Assembly: GCA_027596075.1 (NCBI GenBank)
Contig: JADGJC010000030.1
Span: forward strand, 154,297 to 218,296
Direction: 5' to 3'
Length of the DNA stretch: 64,000 nt
Source of the DNA: Rhizophlyctis rosea
Taxonomy: Eukaryota > Chytridiomycota > Chytridiomycetes > Rhizophlyctidales > Rhizophlyctidaceae
This document shows positions 1 to 10,800 of the stretch, piece after piece. Under the pieces are notes generated by a model that saw nothing but the letters and a program-made list of their open reading frames with translations, did no database searches and had not been told where the DNA came from. The position numbers and the translations under genes are program-made. Position 1 is the stretch's first letter, and every line of letters begins with the position of its first letter.

Positions 1-191
1 TCTTGGAACGTGCTCTCGTGACCCGACTTTCCAAGCTTATCATTTCTGGGAGGTTGACGGAACGGGCTAACGTGTACGTCGAAACAGTTGAGGAGCAGGT
101 GACGCCTGTGAGGGGGGATGAGGTGGAGGATGGGATTGTGTTGAGGATTGAGCAGGCGCCGGAGGAGATGGAGGTTGAGGAGACGGATTGA
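1..191 (+). CDS. C-terminal end of a protein, possibly Clp/HSP100 AAA+ chaperone
   Basis: The window opens inside a coding region; about 62 residues remain before the TGA at 189-191. The visible part reads as a small alpha/beta segment (TRLSKLIISGRLTERANVYV) followed by an acidic tail ending EVEETD. The pattern 'L-x-x-L-I-x-x-G-x-L-x-x-x-x-x-V-x-V' resembles the small C-terminal domain after the second ATPase module of ClpB/HSP104-type chaperones. That is only a family resemblance over some 25 residues, so another protein is possible. The 5' part lies outside the window. Confidence 0.4.
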   Translation, partial: LERALVTRLSKLIISGRLTERANVYVETVEEQVTPVRGDEVEDGIVLRIEQAPEEMEVEETD

Positions 192-971
192 CTATATGGT
201 AGGGGTAGAAAAGAGCAGGTGAATGGTGGGGTTGGGGATGAGGAGGAGGGAGAGGAGGAAGATGAGGAGGAGATTGCAAAACATATTGCGAAACGAGCTA
301 GGTTGTGAGATGCAGGTCATTGCTAGCAACGGCTAGTTAGAATTGTAGATATTAGGTAGTGGTAGCGGAATTGAAAGCTCGTGTCTTTGCGAAATTTGTA
401 TCATAAATATCTTGTAAATGTGTTTCTATTGAAATCACAATTGTATATTTTTCCACTACATTACTTTGATTTTATCAGTGTCTTTGTGTGTGTTGATTGT
501 TTTTGTTTGGTGAACTTTTTAGTAGGAGGCAAGCTTTGGGTGAGAGCAGACTTTGAAGAACCAACAGCTTCAATGACTCGTCGCGCAGCTGATGCGTTTG
601 GAGGAAAAGTCATAGGACACCAAAAACCGTCTTGAGTTTGCAAACTTGGTTGCTCACAATTTCGTTCGAAGCCTGAGAGATAGGCAACTCCATCACATTG
701 TCCTATGCATGGTCAGGCATATCAGCTTTCTTTTCGATCCCAATGTGTAGTCCTCGTCCCATTTGGGTGATTGCTGCGGCTGCCCCATCTGTTGTAGCAT
801 TGGTCCAACGGAACTGGCCAATTGTGCAACACGGGGAGCAGCACACGCTGAATACATTGTCTACTGATTGCGCAAACTTTTATTTACAATTCAGGCGCCG
901 ACTGTTAATACCAGTCCTTTATTTACAAACATTCCCGATGGCGCCAAGCATACCTAGGGTTGGAGGTCCAA
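192..971. other. Convergent intergenic stretch, nothing recognised
   Basis: This 780-base gap lies between the 3' ends of two converging genes. Open frames here are short, lack domains and are not bounded by convincing splice sites. I see no RNA gene or repeat. Confidence 0.6.
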
Positions 972-1817
972 TCAAGCCCGGAAAACCATCAAAACCGTAT
1001 GGATCGGCGACCTACAGAACGGACAGCCCTGTCCCCCGGCCTTCAAAGCATTGCCGCATGGCTCGCAGACCCCAAGGTGCCGGCATGGCAGGAGGAGAGT
1101 ATTGGCATTGTTGTCGAAACATACTTTGCATCCATCGTCGTTAGGAGGTCGGGGTGGTTGTTGTGGAGGGTTGGTGATGGGAAGGTGGATTGTTGGAGGA
1201 GCGGCTGTGGGGGTGTATGGTGGAGGTGCTTCTGAGGGAGGTGATCGAGGCGTTGGTGATTGACTAGGTGGATTGAAGAAGGATAGAATGCGCTGCGATA
1301 TGGAAGGAGGGGATGGTGGGTTGGCCGGTGTGAGGCGGCTGCGATGGCGAGGAGGGCTAGGAGGACGGAGGATCAAGGGATTCTGTTGTACAGTTGGTTG
1401 TGAAGTAGGGATGTGGTCTAACAGCCCCTCAACTGTTGGAGCCAACGGGGCGCCAGGCCCCAGACTTTGTCGGTAATTCGTGAGCGCCGCGTCCACCTCT
1501 TGCGCGGTGAAGCCCATAGAACGCAAAGATGCGGTCACGATAGCAACGTTTGTGGAGGGAGATGGCGGAGCAGGTTGAGAATTCGGTTGTAGGTTTGAAG
1601 ACCGCCCCCGGTTTGCTCGCCTAGGAGGAGGAGCTTGTGTCGCTGTTTTGCAGGCAGGGCAATAGCCGTCGGCGCGATGACCCAGCTGGGTCATTCCCTG
1701 CCCGTCGATGTAAGAGTCGTAGGTCGCATTGTTGGGCCTTTTATCTGTGCAGGCACAGCAGGCCGGCGTGGCGGTTAAAAAGCACGCGTGCTGGCAAGAC
1801 TTCTGTGTTGGAGGCAT
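972..1817 (-). CDS. UBA-RING finger protein (probable E3 ubiquitin ligase)
   Basis: This is a single-exon gene of 281 residues, with the first in-frame ATG in good context at 1817. The last 55 residues form a C3HC4 RING of the IAP/MULAN-like kind: CKVC, then CRHLGVCEPC, then CPFC. Around residues 100-150 a three-helix UBA/CUE-like segment (VTASLRSMGFTAQEVDAAL) should bind ubiquitin. A long Pro/Ser-rich linker (PPSPP, PPPYTP) separates the two. The N-terminus is itself Cys-rich (C-x3-C-x7-CC-x-C and later CPAC) and may bind a metal. Known RINGs of this type recruit an E2 and ubiquitinate substrates; the substrate is unknown. The gene sits 177 bases downstream of, and on the same strand as, a tiny Cys-rich secreted peptide gene. 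Confidence 0.75.
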   Translation of the reverse strand: MPPTQKSCQHACFLTATPACCACTDKRPNNATYDSYIDGQGMTQLGHRADGYCPACKTATQAPPPRRANRGRSSNLQPNSQPAPPSPSTNVAIVTASLRSMGFTAQEVDAALTNYRQSLGPGAPLAPTVEGLLDHIPTSQPTVQQNPLILRPPSPPRHRSRLTPANPPSPPSISQRILSFFNPPSQSPTPRSPPSEAPPPYTPTAAPPTIHLPITNPPQQPPRPPNDDGCKVCFDNNANTLLLPCRHLGVCEPCGNALKAGGQGCPFCRSPIHTVLMVFRA

Positions 1818-1994
1818 GAGGATAAAGAGCTTTTGAAGATGGACGATGAAGATGTCGGCAGCAAAAGAGAGGTGTGGTGAAGTAAACACGGAGTAAACAC
1901 AGACGGTTGTGTTCCAGTGCACCGCCACAGTGTCCGCGCCAAGTCACTTGAGAAGATGGGTCGTGTTACACAAGACGGGGGTTTTGACAGGGTC

Positions 1995-2177
1995 CTATGT
2001 GCACCATGCGGACTTGCAGCAGTTGCACATGCAGTGGTCCAAAGCAGGAGGGCAGTTGCCAACTTGCTTGGTGCAGCGATTGTTGCATCCGGAGGCGTCA
2101 GCGGGGATAGCTTCAGCAAGGCTGAAGAGGACGGTCAGGAGAAACAAGAGGGCGAAGAAGTCGAAGAAGCGGTTCAT
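1995..2177 (-). CDS. Small secreted cysteine-rich peptide
   Basis: This is a 60-residue ORF starting at ATG 2177. Residues 1-21 (MNRFFDFFALLFLLTVLFSL followed by AEA) look like a classic signal peptide with a likely cleavage after AEA. The mature part of about 38 residues holds eight cysteines with spacing C-x3-C-x6-C-x6-C-x-C-x-CC-x4-C, which suggests four disulfides. I do not recognise a family, and the function is unknown. It could also be the first exon of a longer gene, but no in-frame splice to the downstream RING gene was found. Small size keeps confidence moderate. Confidence 0.5.
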   Translation of the reverse strand: MNRFFDFFALLFLLTVLFSLAEAIPADASGCNNRCTKQVGNCPPALDHCMCNCCKSAWCT

Positions 2178-4769
2178 CTTCAGTTTGTGAGGCTTGTTCA
2201 CGGGTGTAGGTTTGACCTATGGAAGGACTTTGTTCTTTGTTCCGAAGGAGAGTTCTCGAACCTCTGAAGCTTGCTATTGATAAATCTTTGCCTTGACCTG
2301 ATTGATGTGCAGGACGTTTCAGTATGATATCTATTATCTCTTCCTTCCCTCAAAAAGGACACCCAGTGCACCATCGTGCACAAAAATGTCATCTTTCCAC
2401 GGTGTACTTCTACAACACGACGTTGGTTTCGCTTAGGCAGAATATAGTAGGCCAAGAGACACATATCTTGAAACCATGGAAAAACATCATGATGATATGC
2501 ACACTACGCGAATCAATTGGCGGAATCATTCCCTCCGAACATACCTGTCGGCATGGACTGGGATGGGAGGACCGGGCAGGTCTTGGCAGCTGCTCATGCA
2601 ACCGTGTTACTTCCCATGTTGTCCTTTTCTGGGGGAGGGGCATTCGGTGTACGAAATCCATCTCCTTCCAAGTGACCACAAACCCCATCAAGTAGCTTCA
2701 AGTCCACCACCCACCTGTCAAATCGCACAAACACAAAATTGCGCAGTCAACCGGGGGCTTGTCGATTGTCTGAACCTCTGGACACATTAAGTATGGGCTG
2801 GAAACAAAATCGTTCCTTGTTCTTTCTGTCGTTTCGATGGCAGCCTCGTCGCTTCTGGTAAGCAAACCTTTGGCTGTTATACATTTATTCACGCTCGTGT
2901 GTGCTCAGATGAAAGTTATATGCTGGCCATCAATCACCAACCTCCACCCTCGCAAAGCTCGCTCCCTCTTCAACTCTGACTACTCTAACTACCGGTACTA
3001 TAGGCTGACGATGTTCAGCTAATGGAATGCAAACGTGTGCGGGAAGTGAGGCATACACCCACATACATAAATACAAAGTCTGCTTCCTGTCAAGATTTCC
3101 GTTTCGTCTGTTTCACCTTCGTTCTGGGTAGCACTGGGATGGAGACCGTTGAGATAAAAATTGGTGGATTAGTCGGACAGATTACATACTGGGAAGAATG
3201 GGGAGTACGTGCATGGAAAGTAGTCGAGTGTATGATGGTGAACATCAGTCCTGGCTGAAAGGCACAGTGGAGAAGATCATGAGGGAGTCAAGGGCGCCTC
3301 ACTGATTGTTGAAATTGGTGGCAAATGACAAATTCCCTCTTTTCACGGTGGTCAATCATGATTGTGAGTAACTTGGAACAGAATTCAAGAGCAACTCAAA
3401 ACCCGGGAACATGAGTCCAATAATTTGCGGTATCTTCGTTCATGGGATCTTAGAGCCCGTCCTCTAAATATTGCAGCAATATTTGTAGTTTCATTTGAGT
3501 TTCATCTTTTGTTACTCACGGATGCAGTTACTGATTGTTCCGACCGTCTTAAGACAGTCACAGGTGGTTTTCGGCCTAGGTTGCGAGGAGTACTAGATGA
3601 GATGTTGGTTATATGATAGATTGAATCCCAATGAACATTTGATCGTACAGGCTGCGACCGCCCGCATACTAAATTCAGATTTGGGATCATCTGCTGCACC
3701 AGACTATTGAGTTCGGTTGGTTCTTTTGAGTTTTGCTTTTCAACAGTTTCAAAGACTGCGGAACCTTGGAGTTTCCGGAAAAGCAGAAATCGCACACACT
3801 TCGCTACAGGATGCTCGTGTATTCCAGGCTGCATGAGTCGTTGCAAGAAGCAAATTTCACAGTAAGGACGCTGAAGCGCAGGGTTAGAAGATTCCTCGAA
3901 GTGGACAGACTTGGTTTTTGAAACATCTCGGTTGGCCTTACGTATGTGCAGCTGCGTGGGCGGTTCCATGCACTCATTCGCCGTCAACATTAGGGGCCTC
4001 CCTTCGCGAAAACTTTAGGTTTTTAATGAGACTTCCTACTTCGAGTTACTCTGAGGCAATCTCAAAACGATTTGCCAAAATTCCTCGACAGCGATGCAAC
4101 AGCCCCTCGTCAACAAGCAAATCTTTACGTTCGATACTTATTGATCACATTGCTGAGGCTTAAGATGGGTTTTTCTTATTATGATATAAATAGAAGTAGG
4201 CTGGATTTCTTGTTCTGTCCAGCAATAACATGTCTACCAGGCTCAATGCTGGAAGTTCGTTTTATCATTGTCAGAACGCATGCATTCCATCTCTGTGAGC
4301 AAGCTACGCCTCCATGATACGAAAGTGATTAGCTGCAAATAAGATAAGGGGGCTCATTACTGCTCATTGAATATTCTCACCCAAGATATATAGGTTTTCG
4401 TTGGTGAAAACTAGAAGTCGTTGCCTGATGTATGGCATTTTGCTATGGGCTCTCGTGCTTGTGCAGTCTTTCTTGTCATTGAGCAGAAATACGTGTAATG
4501 ATAGCTAATGATTGCAATCGTGTATCAACTATCCGGATGTGTTTACGGGAAAGGCTCGGAATGACGCGCTTGTGGACAAATGTTTGGGATTGTGTATGAT
4601 CCATAGTGGTAAACATATTTATTGTTATTTGACGCCGTTTTGACCTTTGGCACGTTTTTGAGAATGCAGTGTGGGAGTTTTGATTGATATAGAGGTTTTC
4701 CGCCATATAGTATGTAATTTAGCGGATGTGGAGGTGGATAGAATATTCTTTGTGCCTCTGTTACCTATT
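2178..4769. other. Gene-poor stretch of 2.6 kb
   Basis: No gene with a recognisable product is seen between the Cys-rich peptide start and the aldehyde dehydrogenase stop. Base composition is more AT-rich than in the flanking genes. A consensus TATA box (TATAAATA) lies at 4185-4192 but leads only to a 22-codon ORF (ATG near 4231). A 162-codon minus-strand frame with a zinc-knuckle-like motif is listed separately. No tRNA or repeat was noticed. Confidence 0.5.
3502..3990 (-). CDS. Unrecognised ORF with zinc-knuckle-like Cys/His cluster
   Basis: This is an open frame of 162 codons in a gene-poor region. Near residues 42-65 it contains CEIC, then H-x-H and a final Cys within HEHPVAKC. That C-x2-C...H...C arrangement is reminiscent of gag-type zinc knuckles in fungal retroelements. 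Nothing else (protease, reverse transcriptase, integrase) is visible nearby and no splice-supported neighbours were found. It may be a decayed retroelement fragment, or chance. There is no function to assign. Confidence 0.25.
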   Translation of the reverse strand: MLTANECMEPPTQLHIRKANRDVSKTKSVHFEESSNPALQRPYCEICFLQRLMQPGIHEHPVAKCVRFLLFRKLQGSAVFETVEKQNSKEPTELNSLVQQMIPNLNLVCGRSQPVRSNVHWDSIYHITNISSSTPRNLGRKPPVTVLRRSEQSVTASVSNKR

Positions 4770-7100
4770 TCAGCGAGCAAACATCGCGGCCTTCGTGAAT
4801 GAGTACTCATTGATAGCTTCGAGTCCTTGGTCCTTGCCATAGCCTGTGTACCAAAGAAGAAAAGTTACATCCCTGTGCAAAATAGAAGACATCGCACGCA
4901 TAATTGGATTAAAAGGAAATGGGGAGACATACCACTTCCCTTCCTACCCCCAACCGGGACGTAGGGCGGCGTCATGTTGTAGCAGTTGGCCCATACCTAA
5001 TAGTCACCGAGAGAAAGAAAGATGTTTGTCCCATGATGTTCCCGAAACTTGCGTATTTTAACAAATCAATCGGCCAGCCAGAACGTACAATTCCAACATC
5101 AAGTCCTCTCACGGCCAGATCTAAATTCCGTCTATTCTCAGACCATATACCAGCGGCAAGGGCGTAGGGTGATGCATTCGCGCGGGTGATAGATTCTTCT
5201 AGGGTTTTGAATCTGTTGGTCGTATTCGTCAAATTTTGAAATTTGCGAGAAGGGTACCACTGTTCGTCACAACATACGGTTTGAGAACAGGCAAAACAGG
5301 TCCAAAGACCTCTTCCTGGGCAATGGGTGCGGTGTCGGGGACGGCATGGAATACTGGTTTTTTGGTATCATGATCGAAAACGAGAAGTGATGTGAATAAT
5401 AGTGTGGGAAATGATTCGGTCCACAAAGGAGGTGTGAAGGCTTCGAATACAATAACCAGAAGTGACACAGTGGATATGTACCTGTCGGCGCAACAAAACA
5501 CCCCGTTTCTCCCAGACGGTGTCCGCCAATCAATACCTCTCCATCCCCACGCGACTTTGCGTTTTTTATGTGGTGCAGGACTTTGGTCATGTGTGACTCT
5601 GTGACTGAGTAATCATTGCCGAGGGTTGGTTGGAAGATGGTCACATATGCAGTAGGGCCAAAGCTTCTTCTGTGCCCCATTTGGGAATCGAAGAAAAATG
5701 CGCGCTCACCCAACGGTCCCATGTCCGTCCCCTCATCCTCATGATCCCCAACGACAAGTTCATCAACTTTTGCTTTCAGCTTCTCCAGAACTTCATCATA
5801 AACACCTTCTTGCACCAACAAGCGCGTGCCCGCACAGCAGTTCTGCCCGGCATTTGCTATTCAGTAGAAAAGGAACAGGAAAATGTCACACAGGTGATAT
5901 CTCATATGACAACATTACAATGTCCATTTTCTGTACGCTAAAAGAATTCAAAACAAATAAAAACATACAAAACGCCGCCCCAACAATATCATCCACTGCC
6001 TTATCAATGATCGCATCATCACAGACAATCATTGGGGCTTTGCCTCCCAATTCCATTGTGCATGGTTTCGGTCCGGGTGTTGCTGATGCTGCTTCGCGGG
6101 CAATGATAGAACCCACGGAGGTGGAGCCTGTGAAGCTGATTTTGTCGAGCAAGGGGTTTGAAACCAGGGCTGCGCCAATCTGGGCGTCGCCAGGGATGAC
6201 GTTGACAATGCCGGCGGGAAGAGGTGGTGTCAGGAGAGAGGCAAGGTGGAGGGTTGAGAGAGGATTTTGGTGAGGTGGTTTTAGGATTATGGTCTGGTGG
6301 AGGAGGTGTGATGAGGGGGTGGAGTTTGAATGATGGGTGAATAAGGTGAACGTACATTTCCACAGGCTAGGGCTGGTGCCATTTTCCATGCTGCTAGCAC
6401 TAAAATGGTGGGAAGAGGTAGTCTTCACAAATGCCCAAATCACTTTTTTATAGCAAACGGGACATACGTAAGGGATAATTGAAACTTGTAATCATCCCTA
6501 TTACTCCGATGGGTTCGCGTATGGTATATGAATTGTAGGATGGGTCGTCCATGAATGTTCGACCTGTATGTCAGGTCAGATCCAATGTACAGTTCATTTT
6601 GACAACCACTCTGATGCCTTCCATGAAGCTTGTCAGCGATTCCTGCATAAGTTGCAAAATGGGCAACAATGTTGGATCTTGTTTTTGCGCCTCCAGCCTG
6701 GGTCTTCAATCATACCCGCAAAATACCGGAACAATTCCACGCATGCCTCAACATCCCAACGTGCATCCCGTATTGTTTTTCCTCCTGCTGTTTCCGACCA
6801 CGCTAAGTTCTCCGCCTCTTTCTCAATAGAGTTCGCCACTTCTAACAGCGCGTTTCGCCGCTGAGAACCGCCCCATCTTCGCCACACTTCCAAAGCGTCC
6901 TTTGCAGCGTGGCATGCTTCTTGGATTGTGGCTAGAGTACCGTCGTGAACGGTATATTGAGACTGTGAAGATGAAGGATTCAGTAGTTTTGTTGAGATTC
7001 TGGTCGGCGGGTCCAAGAATCGCCCATTGAGAAAGGGTGTTGTGTGCTTGGGAGAGAAACGAGGTCCCCTATTTAGGGAGGGCGGCACCTTCCAAGGCAT
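4770..7100 (-). CDS. Aldehyde dehydrogenase (ALDH superfamily), 10 introns
   Basis: The gene oxidises an aldehyde to a carboxylate with NAD(P)+. Eleven exons can be joined in frame from ATG 7100 (MPWKVPPSLN) to TGA at 4770. Diagnostic blocks appear in order: REPIGVIGMITSFNYP, LACGNTIILKP across an intron, FTGSTSVG, MELGGKAP (catalytic Glu), GQNCCAGTR (catalytic Cys, just after intron 5), EEVFGPV and VGGRKGSG before the end KAAMFAR. All introns begin with GT and end in AG and leave no internal stop, so the gene looks functional. The FNYP and LACGN blocks resemble the betaine/aminobutyraldehyde (ALDH9-like) branch, but the substrate is an inference. No signal or transit peptide is evident, so it is probably cytosolic. 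Confidence 0.9.
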
Positions 7101-7887
7101 TGCGGAGATTTTACAAAGTTTGAGCAGACTAGCCAGTTACGCGCGTTGTGGAACTGTGAGCTGGTTTCGACGGTATAAAGTTCGCGCTGGTTGGCCGCTC
7201 CGTTGATTGTTTGAATTTTGCAAGGAGAAGATGGGTCCAGCTGGAAGTGAGATGGAAGTGACTGAAGTGAGGGAGGAGAGGGGATCGGAACCCTCTCGCA
7301 GTCAATTGAGTTTTTGTGTCACCGATAGGCCCAGCCGCCCATGGCGTCAACATGCCGTGGCGCAGCGAGTTGCCGCATTGCCGCTCCCTGTGTGTGTCCC
7401 ACACTGGTCCACTGGAGAGGGCATTGCCAGGCAAACAGACGCTGAAACCTTTTCCGTCCCGCCAATTTCATCGGGTATTGCCATAAAGTGTAACTCACTA
7501 CCCACTAATGGTGGTTTCGATAAGGTATGCTGAAGAGGGTGAGAGTGACTGGTTTCATACAATATTGGTGTATTGTGGACTACGTTACGCAACGAGCCAC
7601 TGGTCGACTCTCGTCCTCATCTGACGGAAATCTTGTCACTTCCCACGTAGGGTGCCTTGAGCGCGGGAAATTGAGTCACGCGACCTTCGTCCACATTCCC
7701 AGAGTTTGAAACAAACAGCTGGATGACTGTCGTCAGGTAAACCACCCCCTCTCCCATAGCTACCGTCGGCAAGTTCATAGACTCCCTGTCGCACTTTTTC
7801 CACCCAGTTCAAAGATACCTACTACAACGCGGGTCCTACCCAGCCTTCATATCAGACCTTAGTCACCACAAACAACACGGCACCAAC
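7101..7887. other. Divergent intergenic region between ALDH and golgin genes
   Basis: This 787-base gap separates the start codons of two divergent genes and should hold both promoters. A TATAAA-like element occurs near 7172 on the plus strand, too far from the golgin start to assign. Short open frames here look like chance. Nothing else is recognised. Confidence 0.5.
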
Positions 7888-10800
7888 ATGTTTTCCAATT
7901 TCAATATTCAGGACCGTCTCAATAAGGCAGTGGAGGCGTCACGTGGTGCTATCGGAAATATCCAGAGCACCCTGAACAACCCAAATGTCCTTGCGCGTGC
8001 GGGGCTGAGTCCATCCGCATCAACTGCAACATTATCCAATGGTGGTGGCGAGCCATTACTGATTGGGGACGAAATCAGAGCATCCTCTGATGGCACTGGC
8101 AGTGACGCTGGAGGGGATGCACCAAGAGTTTCGCTTGACGGAAGTGAAGCTGGAAGCGGGACGGAGGGTAGAACAGAGGGCAGGGTGCCGCTTTCGTCTA
8201 TGAGTCCTGAGGAGGTGCTGCAGTTGGAGCCGGCAGAACTACAAGATCGGCTAAATCGTGTCAAGCGCTTCGAAACGAAATTCTCCGGTAAGAGAATCTT
8301 GACTGATGGCGATTGAAGTAAGTGCGGGAGGATGGACGCATCTGACGATCACACGAAACAAACAGATTTAGCGAAGGCTTATAAGTCACTGCAGCGAAAA
8401 AATCAACAAATCGAGCTTGTCATCAACTTGAACAGTCCCGTAAAGAACATCACCACCACCACTGATTTGGAAAATTTCAGTCGCTATCTTGCTACTCTGA
8501 AGCAAAATAACGAGGTGAGTGAAAGTCAAAGGCTCGTCATTCACTCAGGAGCTCATAGTTTGTGCAGGCTTCGGCAGCAGAAATACAACGCTTGTCCAAG
8601 CAAGTCAGTGACGCGAAAGAAGTTCAGCAGCTCGAAGCGGCGGCAAAGGCGGACCTGCTAAATTCTCTTCAGATGAGATTGATCGAGCGGGAGGATGTAT
8701 GTTGATCATATGATGAATGCAATTGAATCAAAATGCAGAGATGTGACCTTTGTATAAATCACAGGAAGTCAACCGGTTGAAAGCTACAGTCCAAAAGCTT
8801 GAGTCTCAGCCATCTCCAAACCAATCCTCCTCCAACATCGAAGCAAAATCGGCACCGGAAATCTCAAATACAGACGAAACAGCCGCACCGAATGCTGGGC
8901 AAAGTTCGACTGAGGCTGTCATGCGGTCGAAATTGCGCGATTTGGCAAATTCGTTGAAGAAGACGATCGAGCAGAGGAATAAGGCGGTTGAAAGGGTGAA
9001 GGAACTGCAAGCTGCGAATGAATCTTTGACTTCTAAGCTGGCTGCTTCCTCCGGGCCTCATGCCAATGGGTCGATTGTAAACGGGGATGGTGGTGCGGAG
9101 GCGGCGGCAAATGAGGATGTGGAGCGATTGAAGGCACGGCTAGGGGAGGTGGAAGCCGTCAACAAAGAGTTGGAGGAGCAGCTTGAGCAACAACTCGAAA
9201 AGGCGAAGAACACCGAACAGGGTGCGGTGCTCGAAAGTCATCTTGCCGAGCTCCAACAGGAGAAGACCAAAGTTATGCGAGGTCAAAAAGTTCTGAACGA
9301 GATGATGGAGGACATTGATAGATTGAACGGCGAGCTTAACCATGCGACACATGCATACTATGAGGCACAGAACGAACTACGTCAACGGACCACAGAATTG
9401 ACTCAAACACAGCAGCGGGTTGAGGCTCTCACGGCATCGGTCAAGTCTATCGAGACTGAGAGGGACGAGCTGAAACAAGCTCATACTGAGGCAGAAAGAC
9501 GTTTGGCCGAATTGGAGGGAATAAGAGCAGATCTTGAGCAGGAGCGGACGCAACGAGGAGAATTGGAGAATCAGTTGACGGCACAGCGAGATTTGGTTGC
9601 GGGTACGGAGGATGGAAAGGCGCGGCTTGGGGAGTTGGAAGCGGAGGTTCAGAAAAAGACTGCAGATATAGCTCGGTTGGAGGATGAGAAGAAAGCGGTG
9701 GAGGAGGCGCGTCAGAGTTTGGAATCGCAGTTGGCGGAGCAAATACAACGGGTGTCGGCTTTGGAAGCCGAGGTAACGACGGTGAGGCAGCAAGCCGAGG
9801 CGGAAGCCACCAAGACCCAAAAGCTCGTTGAGGAATTGAATGCTCAGAAGAAGGAAGCGGACCGGAAAGTCTTGGAGATCCAAAAGGGTCAAGAAGACGT
9901 CAGCAGCCTTCGGGAGCGGGCGGAGCGTGTTACACAGGAAAGGGATGAACTGCAGCAGGCGATCAGTCAATCTAATGAGCAGTTGTCGTCTTTGACGGAG
10001 GAGTCGCGTGTACAAAAGGAGGAACTGGCTCGCAGGGTAGCTGACTTGGAGGCGGCGGAGAGGGAGTTGAAGGAGCGGGTGGAGTTGCTGAAGGGGGAGA
10101 TGGATCAGTTGGTAGCGGAGAAAGAGAAGCTTGATGCGGAGGCTAAGGATCATGAGGAGGTTGTTACGGATTTGGAACATCGGGCTGCGGAATACTCGGA
10201 GAAGTATCTGCAGGTTTCGGTTCAATTGGAGGATGCCAGGACGGATTGTCAGGTTGCTTTGGCGAGAGTGGCGGAGGTGGAGGTGGCTTTGGCGGGGGAG
10301 ACGGGACGGGCGGATGGGGCTGGAAAGGAGTTGGAGGCGGCGAAAGGGGAGTTGATTGATGTGCAGGGACGGTTGGCGGATGCGCAGAAGGAGGCTGAGA
10401 GTCGGCAGGCGGAACTTGTTGGGAAAGTTGCGGAGTTGGAGAAGTTGGTGGAGGAAGGGAGGAAGAAATTGGGGTTGGCGAACCGGCAGATTGAGGATTT
10501 GAAAGGGCAGTTGGAGAATGCGCAAGGTGCGGATGCGTCGCGGTTGGTGGAGTTGGAGAGTACGGTCCGGGAGCTTGAGGAACGGGTTGCGGGGGCAGAT
10601 AAGGAGTTGGGTGAGGTGCGCGGGGAGCGGGACGGGTTGGGGGCTCGGGTGGCGGAGGCGGAGAAGACGTCGCGGGAAGCCCTAGAACGGTTGACTCAGG
10701 AGAAACAAAAGGTGGAGGAGGAGTTGGTTGCTTCCAGGGATGCGTCGGCTTTGTTTGATGTTGAGCGGTCGCGGTTGGGGGATGCGCATTCTGCGGCTCA

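Noticed and set aside
698..1144. Plus-strand frame of 148 codons over the RING gene
   Set aside because: It is antisense to the RING finger and lacks any recognisable motif.
1775..2177. Joining the Cys-rich signal-peptide ORF to the RING gene as one spliced protein
   Set aside because: The only usable donors after the last Cys leave two bases, and the only acceptor before the RING start begins a new codon, so the frame does not match. A separate ATG serves the RING gene.
4770..7100. Reading the aldehyde dehydrogenase as a broken pseudogene
   Set aside because: Apparent frame breaks all coincide with good GT..AG introns, and joining them gives an uninterrupted protein with all catalytic residues.
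9377..10525. 382-codon minus-strand frame inside the golgin gene
   Set aside because: It is a Leu/Arg-rich shadow of the Glu/Lys/Leu coiled coil on the other strand, with no domain.
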